Shown piece after piece: positions 1-9,867 of a DNA stretch of 64,000 nt. This stretch comes from Marinicella rhabdoformis (GTDB taxonomy: Bacteria; Pseudomonadota; Gammaproteobacteria; Xanthomonadales; Marinicellaceae), in NCBI RefSeq assembly GCF_009671245.1, contig NZ_VTFS01000001.1:407914-471913 (forward strand), in the 5' to 3' direction. Both the position numbers and the translations under genes were made by a program. A model generated the notes under the pieces. It was not told the origin of the DNA. It saw nothing but the letters and a program-made list of their open reading frames with translations, and ran no database searches. Numbering within the stretch: position 1 is the stretch's first letter; each line of letters starts with the position of its first letter.

Positions 1-3000
1 GTGTTTTTGACCTGTACGAGAGGTAATCATAATAATTGGAATGTCCTTAAACTTATCTGACTGCTTCATTTGAGTGGCTAATTCAAATCCATCCATTCTT
101 GGCATTTCAATATCTAATAGCATCAAATCAGGCACCTGTTCTTGTAGTTTGTTTAAAGCATCTAATCCATCTTTCGCGGTCATGACTTCAAAGTCATTTC
201 TTGTCAACATCCTTTCACCAGCGCGGCGCATGGTAATAGAGTCATCTACCACCATGACAGTAATGGTTTCATCAACCTCCGCCTCTTCAACAAGTTCAAT
301 TCCTTGCTCTTCCATCGATTTGATTTTTTGAACGTACGATCTGTGCATTGGAATGATGTCAAGAATCAACACAACTGCACCATCTCCAAGAATCGTTGCG
401 CCAAAAATACCTGGCACACTGGCCACTTGGGTTCCTACACCCTTCACTACGATTTCTCTACCACCATAAGTTTGATCAACTCGCAATGCCACACCTTGAT
501 CACCCGATTTAATCATAACCAAGGGGACCTGACCACCTTCTACAACTGCCTCAGAATCAACTGACAACAATTTATTCAACTCTTGAATGCGGTATTGGTC
601 ACCAGCATAATCATAATCTAAATCACCCTCTTCTAAGCGGCGTTTGAATTCGTCGAAATTCATACGAATCAAACCTTCTACACCAGAAGCTGGGATGGCA
701 TACCTGTGATCTGCTACTTGTACTACGATAGCTTGAGTCAATGCCAAGGTATAAGGCAATCTAATGACAAATGTCGTGCCTACGCCTGGTTTCGAAATGA
801 TTTCAATACCACCCCCCAACCTTTTGATTTCATTGCTGACCACGTCCATTCCAACACCACGGCCTGCAAGCTTGGTAACTTCATCCGCGGCTGAAAGACC
901 TGAATGTGTGATTAACTCAGCCACTTCTTGATCAGAAATTTCTGAATTAGGATCAATAATTCCACGTTCAATTGCTTTTGCTTTAACGACTGCCGTATTG
1001 ATACCCGCACCGTCATCAGAAACGGTCACAACCACCTCAGTTGCCTCTCGGCTTAATGCAATTTCAATATTTCCTTGTTCTGGTTTTCCAGCTTTCTTAC
1101 GGTCTTTTTCAATGCCATGCGCCATTGAATTTCTAATCATATGCTCTAACGGTGCTTGCATACCTTCAAGCACTGTTTTATCCATTTCACCTTCGGCACC
1201 TTTTACTGACAATTTAGCTTTAATACCTAAATCAGTTGATGCCGTTCTTAGTACACGCCTTAGTCTAGGTATCAATGAGTTAAAGGTAACCAAACGTGTT
1301 TCCATCAATCCTTCTTGTAACTCTGTGTTTACACGCGATTGCTGTAATAACAATGTTTCTGACGATCTAGCAGATTCTTGCAGATAGTTTTGAATGTTAC
1401 TTAAATCCGAAACTGATTCGGCCAAAGAACGAGACAATTGTTGAATGGTTGAAAATTGGTCTAATTCAAGTGGGTCAAAATCCTCTTCTAGTTCATCACC
1501 TTCATGTTGGTATGTAGAAATAATTTGCGCTTCAGTTTCATGTTCTAGCTCACGTAGTAAGCGTCGAACCCTTTCAACTGTATTCTCAAGCTCATCAATA
1601 TTCAGTTTAAGCTCTGCAGACTGCTGTTCCATTCGTGATCGGTAAATACTTACCTCACCAGCAAAATTCACCAATTTATCAAGCAACTCTGAATTAACTT
1701 TAATTTGCCCACCTGAAAGCACATTTGATTTCTTCTTAGGCGCTTGATCAACTGATTCACTGTCCTCTGAATCTGGTGTTGATTCAATAGGGGTAACATT
1801 TTGATTCAATGGATCAAAAAACTCTTTATCTAATTGAGACTCTTCTTTAATTGCTGTACCTTCATCTGAAAGAATTTTTTCTAACATTTCAGATTCTTTC
1901 TCGATACTCGTTAATTGTCCATAGTCTTCAGAGGTTACCATGCCATGTAATTTGTCCATTACTGATGACATCATTTCATGCTGTGGTGTTGTAACAGCAA
2001 TTTCTTTTTCAGCAATAGACTCAAATAATGATTCTAATTGATGAGATAAATCACCAATTTGATTCAAACCAGCCATCCTCGCACCACCCTTTAGGGTATG
2101 CAAGTCACGCTGCAATGCTTGAATTACACCCATATCTTCTGGTTTTTCTTCAAGCTCCGTTAACAAGTGTTCTGCGCGATCAAATATTTCAGTTGCTTCT
2201 TCAGTCAAGATTTCTAACAATTCATAATCAAAATCTGACTGCTGTACCTCCTCTTCCTGCCTGTCTTCATAAGGGGATACGGACTTTTCTTCTTCAACTG
2301 TCTTGGCTTCTTCTGCTATTTCTTCAACAGCATTGTCTTCTGGCTCAACCACACCTTCAGAAGCTTCTAAATCAGATTCTTGTACATCATCAATGACACT
2401 TTCTTCTAATGAATCTACAACCTCTTCTGTTGTTGGTTGTGCCTTGAGCTCTATAATCCGCTCAGCAAAATAATCACCTATGCTTTGATCAGCTACAAAT
2501 TCTCCAGTCGCTAAATCTGACATGACTTTCTTGGCTTGTTCAGTTGCCAGTTCAACCTGAACCATATCATCTTCTGAAAACGGCTTGTCTTTTTCACTCA
2601 AGATAATGGCCATTTTTTCCAATGGCGTCGCCATGTGTGTAATGGCATTGACTTCAGCCATACTTGCCGCGCCGTTCAGGGTGTGAACCACTCGAATCAA
2701 ATCTTCAGTAACTTCAGGATTTTTGGAATCTACAAATTCTTGTAGTAAAGTCAGATGTCCACCTACTTCATTTTGTAAAATTTCAACAAATACTGGATCT
2801 ACTTTTAAATCATCAGATTCCTGGTCAATTTCAATCTCTTTAAGTGGCATTGCGGTAGCAGATTCATCAGCTGACTCAAGCTCTTCAGAAGTGGTTTCTT
2901 CTGTAATCAAATTATCAGATTCATCACCTTCTACTAAAAACTCTTCTAGATCCAATGACAGCTCTTCATCTTCTGAATCGTCTTCAGCAACAGGTTCTTC

Positions 3001-6000
3001 AACTTGCTCTGCCTCTTCAGCGTCCAATGTGAACTCTTCTAAATCTAATGACAGCTCTTCATCTTCTGAATCGTCTTCAGCAACAGGTTCTTCAACTTGC
3101 TCTGCCTCTTCAGCATCCAATGTGAACTCTTCTAAATCCAATGACAGCTCTTCATCTTCTGAATCGTCTTCAGCAACAGGTTCTTCTGCTTCCTCTGCTT
3201 TTTCTTCTGCATCCAATGAGAACTCTTCTAGATCCAATGACAGCTCTTCATCTTCTGAATCGTCTTCAGCAACAGGTTCTTCAACTTCCTCTGCTTTTTC
3301 TTCAGCATCCAATGAGAACTCTTCTAAATCCAATGACAGCTCTTCATCTTCTGAATCAACTTCAGCAGCAGGTTCTTCAACTTCCTCTGCTTTTTCTTCA
3401 GCATCCAATGAGAACTCTTCTAAATCCAATGACAGCTCCTCATCTTCTGAATCGTCTTCAGCAACAGGTTCTTCAACTTGCTCTGCCTCTTCAGCATCCA
3501 ATGAGAACTCTTCTAGATCCAATGACAGCTCTTCATCTTCTGAATCATCTTCAGCAACAGATTCTTCAACTTGCTCTGCCTCTTCAGCATCCAATGTGAA
3601 CTCTTCTAGATCCAATGACAGTTCCTCATCTTCTGAATCGTTTTCAGCAACAGGTTCTTCAACTTGCTCTGCCTCTTCAGCATCCAATGAGAACTCTTCT
3701 AAATCCAATGACAGCTCTTCATCTTCTGAATCGTCTTCAGCAACAGGTTCTTCAACTTGCTCTGCCTCTTCAGCATCCAATGAGAACTCTTCTAGATCCA
3801 ATGACAGCTCTTCATCTTCTGAATCGTCTTCAGCAACAGAGTCTTCTGTTTCCTCTGCTTTTTCTTCTGCATCCAATGAGAACTCTTCTAAATCCAATGA
3901 CAGCTCCTCATCTTCTGAAGATTCATCAGACCTTTCTTCCAAATTAGCAGCTACGCTTTCTTCTGAAACTTCTGACTCACCTTCATCTAAAACAGCATCT
4001 TCAGGAGTAACCACATCATCTGTCATTTCATCTGTAGCTGGTTGTTCCACTGGTCTTGCTACATATTCTGGTACTTCAGTAGCTCCACCCGCAACTTTAT
4101 TTGCATTTTCTAATACATAATCATATTGAGCTGGAATTGCAGATTCTGATTTCAAAGCTTCAAACATGTCAGCTGCCAAAACCACACCAGCTTCCATCAT
4201 TGAAGTTAATCCAGCACTTTCTGCTATTCCGCCTTCAATAAATCGATTGCACATATTCTCCAGTTGCCAGCCAAATTCACCAACTAATTCGGCGCCTACC
4301 ATTCGACCACTGCCTTTCAAAGTATGGAAAATACGTCTCATCTCCCCTAATTCATCAGTATGACTTTCAGGATCTAATTTCCAAGATTTGTATTTACCTT
4401 GTAGGTTTGACAACTCCTCCTCAAACTCTTCTAAAAAGATTTCTTTAAACTCTTCATCTACGTCATCGCCAAACAAAACTTTGCGCTCATCTGAAACTGA
4501 CTGTGCAGCCTCATTTATTTGCGCTTCACTTTCTTCTTCAGCTTGGCTGTCTTCAGAAGTAGCCTTGTTTTCTTTATGGTCTTCAGTTACTTCATCAACT
4601 AATTTGGAATCTGTTGTATCAGTTTCATTTGTACCAGATTCTGTATCATCAGCTTTGATTGTTTCTTCTGTTTCATGACCTTCAGTAGCAAATGCTTGTA
4701 ATTTCTCAACTTGTTGCGCTACCTTCTCTAATAAATTAGTTTGAATAGAGTTACCTTGGTCAAGGTTTTCCAAATAATATTCAAATGTTGAAATTGTTGT
4801 TGCCAACTGATCCAGCTCAACTGCGGAAGGTGTGGCTTTCTTTTGAATGATTTGTGTTTTTACAAACTCTATTAGTTTGTACAACTGATTGCTTGCTTCA
4901 TCGAGCTGAAGTATTTTCAATGCACCGGCTATATCTTGTAAAAGCTTAGGATTGTCATTGATTTGAACTTTATCCCATGGCGACTCAATATAGGCGACAA
5001 AGTTAGCTTTAATTTGTTGTAAATTAACAATCGACTCTTTAGCCAATTGTTTTAAGATGGCCATTTGCTCTGTTTTAGGAACACTGTGATCACCTTCCTC
5101 ATCACCAGAAACTGAAGGCGTGCCTCCTAACGACTGAATGTGGTCACCTAGTTGAGACTCAAGCATCAACAATGATTTGGCCACATCTAACAACTGCTCG
5201 TCTGTAGGCCTGGTATTTTCATCTACTGCAGTTTTCAGTGTTGATTGATGTAACAGGACGCTTTCTCTGGCCACACCCAATCCAAGAATACCTAAAGTAT
5301 CAGCAATTTTTTGCAATGTATCCTGTAATGGAACCAACTGCTCTGAACTGGCAGATTTGTTTCTTATGTATAAGTCTAATGACTCTTGTACTACAAGTAT
5401 GTCGTCATTGATGGCTTCAGAAACGGTTTGAAGCAAATCTTTATTTTTGCCAGACAAACTGCCTTCTGCATGTTTAATTTCTTCTTCATCAGGAATAAAC
5501 TGCTCTAATTCAAAGAAATTTTTCACTTCACTGATTAACCGACCTTGACCACTACCTGAAGCAATAAAGTACAAAAGGTTTTTAGTGATGGGGTTAGTTT
5601 TTGATGGCGACAGGTTGGGTTGAACAATCAAATCATGAAGCATTGAGTCAACTTGTCCAGCCACTTGCTTAACTGAAATAGAATCTTCAACCACCCTTGC
5701 ACGCAAACCTTCTATAACTGCTGAGTAAACCCAGAACAATTGTTTTAAGTGCAGCGGACTGACCACCGTCTGTAATTTCGTTATCAGTAACTGAATGTTA
5801 GATAAGGCTTTATCCCCGTTGATCTGCTTTATCCAATTAAGTAGCGATATTTGATAAACAGTCCTGATTTTTGTCAAGGCAGCTTTCAATTGACTCCCTG
5901 TCATTGAGAAATCACCTTCCATCAGTCGATCAGGCACACCTAAGGTCAAATTGGGGTTAAACAACGCGCTTTCTGATAAAAGCTTTTTACTTCTCACAGC

Positions 6001-6381
6001 CCGCAAATCATTGACCAAAGGAAGCAAAACAATAGGGACATCTTTATGACCTAATTCTATACGCTCCAAATAATCTGGCAGCCGTAGTATACTTTGTAAC
6101 AGAATATCGTATGCAGCATCTTTGTCCTTGATGTTTCCATCAATCAAGTCCTTTGCTACAAATTCCATTTCTTCTGCAACCATCGCGGCACCGTACAATT
6201 CAACCATTTTCAATGTACCTTGCACTTGGTGCAAATAGGTCACACAAAACTGTAATTGATTGGTGTCCTCAGAATCTTCCACATAAGCTTTAAGCGCTTC
6301 TTTGGCACGATTCAAGGTTTCGTCGAGTTCTGATTTAACCCAGGTTAATGTTGAAAAATCTATTTGATCTGTACTACTCAT
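1..6381 (-). CDS. chpA: ChpA-type hybrid chemotaxis histidine kinase (3' end outside window)
   Basis: This is the kinase of the type IV pilus Chp system; it passes phosphate from HPt histidines to PilG-like receivers. Reading starts at ATG 6381 and stays open for 2127 codons to the window edge. Visible parts are an N-terminal FimL-like region (HQVQG, H51), HPt boxes HTLKG (H686), HTLNG (H1233) and HTLKG (H1428), and an acidic repeat at about residues 820-1145. Then come the CheA-like dimerisation and ATPase region (N box near 1746, GRGVGMD near 1841), a CheW-like domain, and a C-terminal receiver with D2090 in LLDIEMP. The last residues seen lie in MITSRTG, so only about 50 residues should be missing. 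It follows pilK in the same operon. The H1233 box has N where the family has K. Very long but typical of ChpA. Confidence 0.93.
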   Translation of the reverse strand, partial: MSSTDQIDFSTLTWVKSELDETLNRAKEALKAYVEDSEDTNQLQFCVTYLHQVQGTLKMVELYGAAMVAEEMEFVAKDLIDGNIKDKDAAYDILLQSILRLPDYLERIELGHKDVPIVLLPLVNDLRAVRSKKLLSESALFNPNLTLGVPDRLMEGDFSMTGSQLKAALTKIRTVYQISLLNWIKQINGDKALSNIQLLITKLQTVVSPLHLKQLFWVYSAVIEGLRARVVEDSISVKQVAGQVDSMLHDLIVQPNLSPSKTNPITKNLLYFIASGSGQGRLISEVKNFFELEQFIPDEEEIKHAEGSLSGKNKDLLQTVSEAINDDILVVQESLDLYIRNKSASSEQLVPLQDTLQKIADTLGILGLGVARESVLLHQSTLKTAVDENTRPTDEQLLDVAKSLLMLESQLGDHIQSLGGTPSVSGDEEGDHSVPKTEQMAILKQLAKESIVNLQQIKANFVAYIESPWDKVQINDNPKLLQDIAGALKILQLDEASNQLYKLIEFVKTQIIQKKATPSAVELDQLATTISTFEYYLENLDQGNSIQTNLLEKVAQQVEKLQAFATEGHETEETIKADDTESGTNETDTTDSKLVDEVTEDHKENKATSEDSQAEEESEAQINEAAQSVSDERKVLFGDDVDEEFKEIFLEEFEEELSNLQGKYKSWKLDPESHTDELGEMRRIFHTLKGSGRMVGAELVGEFGWQLENMCNRFIEGGIAESAGLTSMMEAGVVLAADMFEALKSESAIPAQYDYVLENANKVAGGATEVPEYVARPVEQPATDEMTDDVVTPEDAVLDEGESEVSEESVAANLEERSDESSEDEELSLDLEEFSLDAEEKAEETEDSVAEDDSEDEELSLDLEEFSLDAEEAEQVEEPVAEDDSEDEELSLDLEEFSLDAEEAEQVEEPVAENDSEDEELSLDLEEFTLDAEEAEQVEESVAEDDSEDEELSLDLEEFSLDAEEAEQVEEPVAEDDSEDEELSLDLEEFSLDAEEKAEEVEEPAAEVDSEDEELSLDLEEFSLDAEEKAEEVEEPVAEDDSEDEELSLDLEEFSLDAEEKAEEAEEPVAEDDSEDEELSLDLEEFTLDAEEAEQVEEPVAEDDSEDEELSLDLEEFTLDAEEAEQVEEPVAEDDSEDEELSLDLEEFLVEGDESDNLITEETTSEELESADESATAMPLKEIEIDQESDDLKVDPVFVEILQNEVGGHLTLLQEFVDSKNPEVTEDLIRVVHTLNGAASMAEVNAITHMATPLEKMAIILSEKDKPFSEDDMVQVELATEQAKKVMSDLATGEFVADQSIGDYFAERIIELKAQPTTEEVVDSLEESVIDDVQESDLEASEGVVEPEDNAVEEIAEEAKTVEEEKSVSPYEDRQEEEVQQSDFDYELLEILTEEATEIFDRAEHLLTELEEKPEDMGVIQALQRDLHTLKGGARMAGLNQIGDLSHQLESLFESIAEKEIAVTTPQHEMMSSVMDKLHGMVTSEDYGQLTSIEKESEMLEKILSDEGTAIKEESQLDKEFFDPLNQNVTPIESTPDSEDSESVDQAPKKKSNVLSGGQIKVNSELLDKLVNFAGEVSIYRSRMEQQSAELKLNIDELENTVERVRRLLRELEHETEAQIISTYQHEGDELEEDFDPLELDQFSTIQQLSRSLAESVSDLSNIQNYLQESARSSETLLLQQSRVNTELQEGLMETRLVTFNSLIPRLRRVLRTASTDLGIKAKLSVKGAEGEMDKTVLEGMQAPLEHMIRNSMAHGIEKDRKKAGKPEQGNIEIALSREATEVVVTVSDDGAGINTAVVKAKAIERGIIDPNSEISDQEVAELITHSGLSAADEVTKLAGRGVGMDVVSNEIKRLGGGIEIISKPGVGTTFVIRLPYTLALTQAIVVQVADHRYAIPASGVEGLIRMNFDEFKRRLEEGDLDYDYAGDQYRIQELNKLLSVDSEAVVEGGQVPLVMIKSGDQGVALRVDQTYGGREIVVKGVGTQVASVPGIFGATILGDGAVVLILDIIPMHRSYVQKIKSMEEQGIELVEEAEVDETITVMVVDDSITMRRAGERMLTRNDFEVMTAKDGLDALNKLQEQVPDLMLLDIEMPRMDGFELATQMKQSDKFKDIPIIMITSRTGQKH
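2951..3946 (-). repeat. 11-copy in-frame tandem repeat encoding an acidic linker in ChpA
   Basis: A 93- or 96-bp unit is repeated about 11 times. Units begin near 2951, 3043, 3137, 3233, 3329, 3426, 3519, 3612, 3705, 3798 and 3894 on the plus strand. Each encodes 31-32 residues with the core SEDEELSLDLEEFSLDAEE followed by a variable KAEE or AEQ block and PVAEDD. Copies are nearly identical at the DNA level and all length changes are multiples of three. The block sits between the H686 and H1233 HPt domains and is likely a flexible, strongly negative linker. Confidence 0.95.
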
Positions 6382-6383
6382 AT

Positions 6384-7244
6384 TTATTTTAGTCTAAATG
6401 CTAATGTTCTGCTTTTGTTGACACGTGCCATTTTTTTGTGTGCCCAAGCATTGATTTCAGTTTGCCCTATGACCAACAAACCATCTTTATGTAAATAATT
6501 CACCAAACCATCTAAAATTTGCTCTCTGACTGCTTTGTCAAAATACATCAATACATTCTGACAATAAATCACATCGTATTTTATATTTGAGGGTTTGTTC
6601 ACATCTAATAAATTAAATACCCCAAATGCCATCCTTTTCTTTATATGATCTTTTATCACAAACATTTCATCACTTAACTCCGTGATGTGTTTGTGGTATT
6701 TTTCATCGACATTAGAAAGCTTGTCTTTGGTATAAATGGCTTGATTGGCGATGGCAACAGCAGGACTGCTGACATCAGTTCCAGTCACGCCAAAATGCGC
6801 TTCTTTCACACTCTCTGAGCAAATATTCTGCGCCATCATTGCCAATGAATAAGCTTCTTCACCGGTGGCACAACTGACACTCCAAATTTTATACCTTAAT
6901 GGCTTGGTACTTTTATTGATTTTATTTTTCAGGTCTTCACTGACCAAGTCAAACGAAGGTTTATGACGGTAAAACGACGTTTCGTGTACTGTGAGTCGGT
7001 CTACCAATTGTGACCATTCCAAGTTACCTTCGATACCAGAATTGATAAAGTTCCAGTAGGCGTCATACTCTGTGTAGCCTACTTCACGCATTCTTGACCA
7101 TATTTTGGACTGTAAAAACAACTTTCTTTGCTCAGGAACAATGATGCCTAAACGGTGTTCCAACAAATCCGCCCAACGCCGATATTCAGCAGCCGACAAA
7201 GGCGGAATTTTAAGAAATGGTTTGTTGCTATACATTTTATACAC
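6384..7244 (-). CDS. pilK: PilK/CheR-type chemoreceptor glutamate methyltransferase
   Basis: It should use S-adenosylmethionine to methylate glutamates of the PilJ receptor. The 286-residue protein has the CheR pattern: an N-terminal helical part, HETSFYR at 87-93, the SAM-binding CATGEEAYSLA at 125-135, and QNVLMYF near 229. It lies between pilJ and chpA, 20 bp after pilJ. The start is the GTG at 7244, preceded by AGGTGA with 12-nt spacing. An in-frame ATG at 7235 is the alternative, but its spacing would be over 20 nt. The assignment to PilK rather than a general CheR rests on the operon. Confidence 0.9.
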   Translation of the reverse strand: MYKMYSNKPFLKIPPLSAAEYRRWADLLEHRLGIIVPEQRKLFLQSKIWSRMREVGYTEYDAYWNFINSGIEGNLEWSQLVDRLTVHETSFYRHKPSFDLVSEDLKNKINKSTKPLRYKIWSVSCATGEEAYSLAMMAQNICSESVKEAHFGVTGTDVSSPAVAIANQAIYTKDKLSNVDEKYHKHITELSDEMFVIKDHIKKRMAFGVFNLLDVNKPSNIKYDVIYCQNVLMYFDKAVREQILDGLVNYLHKDGLLVIGQTEINAWAHKKMARVNKSRTLAFRLK

Positions 7245-7264
7245 GTGGGCTCAAAGTCACCTAA

Positions 7265-9289
7265 TTAAAAGAATTCATCATCTGGCAACTTAAAGTCTTC
7301 TACTGATTTACGCAGCTCCGTTGCCAATTCTACCAAGTTACCAATAGATTCAGCTGTTTGTTGTGTACCAGCAGATGTCTGAGTTGTAATTTCTTGAATC
7401 ACGTTCATGGTTCCAGAAATGTTGGTAGCCGCAACTGACTGTTGTCGCGCTGCTTCTGAAATGTTTTGAATCAATTCAGCCAAATCGTTAGATACCGTTT
7501 CAATCTCAATCAAAGCCTCACCGGCATCCTCTGCTTTTCGTGCACCACCCACCACTTCTGACGTGGTTTGTTCCATTGACTTAACGGCCTCATTTGTATC
7601 GGTTTGAATCGTTTGTACAATACCCTCAATTTGTCTTGTCGCACTTGAGGCACGCTCTGCAAGCTGTTGTACCTCATCGGCAACAACCGCAAAACCACGT
7701 CCAGACTCACCTGACGATGCCGCTTGAATCGCAGCATTCAATGCCAGGATGTTCGTTTGCTCCGCAATGTCGTTAATCAATTCAACGATATTACCAATTT
7801 CTTGAGATGACTCACCCAGTCGTTTAATACGCTTAGATGTGTCTTGAATTTGTGAACGAATGTTGTTCATGCCTTTAATTGTGTCACGTACAACCTCTGC
7901 ACCGTTATGTGCAATCAATACCGATCTTTGTGCTACGTCGGCAGATTCTAAAGAGTTCTTTGATACTTCATCAATAGAAACGGCGATTTCATTAATTGCA
8001 GCTGAAGCATTGGTAATCTGTGTTGCTTGGTGCTCAGAGGCTTCAGCCAAATGCATCGCGGTTGCCTGCGCTTCTTGAGCCGCAGACGCCACACCAACTG
8101 ATGCATCATTAATCGTTTTCACCAATGAACGAAGCGCTTCAATCGCGAAGTTAACCGAGTCAGCGATGGCACCCGTAATATCTTCCGAAACCGTCGCGTT
8201 TACTGTCAAGTCACCATCGGCCAAGTCAGCCATCTCATCAAGTAATCGCAAAATCGCTTGTTGATTACGTTCATTTTGATCTTGTGCAATCGCGGCACGA
8301 ACCCTGTCATTCTTAGACAATGTACGGAAAATCCAAATCAACCATAAAAAGAGTGCCAAAGCGATGGCGTAGCCAACATTCTCTGATGGCAAATTAGGTC
8401 TATTGTCTTCAGAAGCCAGTTGTTCACGCAACACTTCAGTGTCTTCAACAAATGTTTCAATATCTACTTCAATGTCATCCGCTGCTGTTTGTGCATCAAA
8501 CAACTCCATAGCATTCAGTACCGAAGCAATATCTGCTTGAATGCTGTCAAATGCATTAAAAACACGACCCAAGGCTTCCAATGCCTGTTCATCTGTTACT
8601 GCATCAATCTGTTCTGAACCATTAAACATGCCATTCATGACATTTTCAAACATGCGTGCATCCCTGTCCAGAGCATCAGCTGCTTGAATAGAGGCGGCAC
8701 CACCTTTCAAAATTTCACTCATGCGTCGCAACATTCTATCGGCCAACACCAACTGTTGCGAAGCCAAATATATTTGACTTCTGTCGCCTCTGATGGCAAC
8801 CAACCTTTTAACCACCGCATCTGAACTGGCTTGTAGCAAAGGTATTTCTTTAGCAAACTTATCTGAAATTGCAGTCAACTCTTGAATTCGGTCTCGCTGT
8901 TCCAAAATGGTCAAAGCATTGGTGTTAATTTCACTCCAACGCGTTCTCATGTCATCCAACCTTGGGTTCAAATCTGTTGGAATGGCTGGAAAATCAGAGT
9001 TGCCGTTCGTCAAGTCATTAATTGCACCATCAACAATCCGTCGGTCTGTTGAAAGTGAGTCAAACGCGTCAACATCACCAATAGAAGCACTTTTAGCATA
9101 TTGTGCCAGTTGCTGTGCTTTAATTGTTATGCGGTCTGTGACCTGTATATGTCCTGATCGGTTTGAATCTACGATATTCAGCCAAGCAGAATGACCAAAA
9201 AACGCAAAGACCAAAACCACCAGAACAATCAGCTGCCACATGGGCAGCGTCCGGGTTCTTTGGTCCATATCCACTGAAGAACTGCTCAT
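7265..9289 (-). CDS. pilJ: PilJ-type methyl-accepting chemotaxis protein
   Basis: Inner-membrane receptor of the type IV pilus chemosensory system. The 674 residues show a transmembrane helix at about 18-36, a periplasmic region of about 270 residues, a second helix near 311-326 (the VGYAIALALFLWLIWIF stretch), a HAMP-like linker, and a cytoplasmic coiled-coil signalling domain. The conserved hairpin tip is present (GRGFAVVADEVQQLAERA). The gene begins 6 bp after pilI and precedes pilK, as in Pseudomonas. The C terminus ends in DDEFF; it is not a classic NWETF tether. Confidence 0.93.
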   Translation of the reverse strand: MSSSSVDMDQRTRTLPMWQLIVLVVLVFAFFGHSAWLNIVDSNRSGHIQVTDRITIKAQQLAQYAKSASIGDVDAFDSLSTDRRIVDGAINDLTNGNSDFPAIPTDLNPRLDDMRTRWSEINTNALTILEQRDRIQELTAISDKFAKEIPLLQASSDAVVKRLVAIRGDRSQIYLASQQLVLADRMLRRMSEILKGGAASIQAADALDRDARMFENVMNGMFNGSEQIDAVTDEQALEALGRVFNAFDSIQADIASVLNAMELFDAQTAADDIEVDIETFVEDTEVLREQLASEDNRPNLPSENVGYAIALALFLWLIWIFRTLSKNDRVRAAIAQDQNERNQQAILRLLDEMADLADGDLTVNATVSEDITGAIADSVNFAIEALRSLVKTINDASVGVASAAQEAQATAMHLAEASEHQATQITNASAAINEIAVSIDEVSKNSLESADVAQRSVLIAHNGAEVVRDTIKGMNNIRSQIQDTSKRIKRLGESSQEIGNIVELINDIAEQTNILALNAAIQAASSGESGRGFAVVADEVQQLAERASSATRQIEGIVQTIQTDTNEAVKSMEQTTSEVVGGARKAEDAGEALIEIETVSNDLAELIQNISEAARQQSVAATNISGTMNVIQEITTQTSAGTQQTAESIGNLVELATELRKSVEDFKLPDDEFF

Positions 9290-9295
9290 AAAAAT

Positions 9296-9862
9296 CTACC
9301 TCTTTATATTTATCTTACCTGATGCATTTTGGAAATTCGCATCATGAACCAAGCGATTAACCAAAAATACATTCCAATTTACGTCTTCTACATTGAAGAA
9401 TTTCTCACAATAAGTCAGCAAGTTTTGCTTATTGCTGTCCTCTTGAGCAATGTCTTGCCACATTTTTTGCTGAAAATGTCTTTGGCCAAACACTTCATCT
9501 ACCACCAAACCTGCCTGTCCACCTGGTTGATCTATAATCAACATTCGGCTGTGCTTTGTGATGCGCGAAGGCTCCCCAAACAAATATTGTTTTAAGTCAA
9601 TCGCAGGAATCAAGTTACTCCTGATATTAACCAAGCCCAAAACCCAAGCATCAATTCCAGGAATTCTGATGAGTTCGGGTAAAATAACAACCTCGTTGAT
9701 GTAATCAACTTCAGAAACCAACAGGTCATTTCCTACTTTGAATCCAATCCCAGACCAATCTTCAACTGACTCATCATTCGAACTGCCACCCAAAGCGTGC
9801 GCCACACTGCGTCGCTCGTATTCAAGTAACAATTCAAATGGTTTAATGATTTGCTTACTCAT
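9296..9862 (-). CDS. pilI: PilI, CheW-like coupling protein
   Basis: It links the PilJ receptor to the ChpA kinase. The protein has the CheW beta-barrel pattern: a central VLPELIRIPGIDAWVLGLVN segment, then RSNLIPAIDLKQYLFG and an LVVDEVFG motif. The ATG at 9862 is preferred over the TTG nine bases upstream, giving 188 residues. Its upstream end abuts the pilG stop codon. The position between pilG and pilJ supports the PilI call. Confidence 0.88.
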   Translation of the reverse strand: MSKQIIKPFELLLEYERRSVAHALGGSSNDESVEDWSGIGFKVGNDLLVSEVDYINEVVILPELIRIPGIDAWVLGLVNIRSNLIPAIDLKQYLFGEPSRITKHSRMLIIDQPGGQAGLVVDEVFGQRHFQQKMWQDIAQEDSNKQNLLTYCEKFFNVEDVNWNVFLVNRLVHDANFQNASGKINIKR

Positions 9863-9867
9863 GGCAT

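Noticed and set aside
3141-3947. Plus-strand Leu/Gln-repeat frames (HLLNRLQQQ units)
   Set aside because: Another shadow of the same chpA repeat, with no start signal or independent evidence.
2723-4120. Long plus-strand frame rich in Ser/Asp repeats, resembling an adhesin
   Set aside because: It is the antisense of the acidic Glu/Asp/Leu repeat in chpA. The repeat makes all frames open; the chpA frame continues through conserved domains on both sides.
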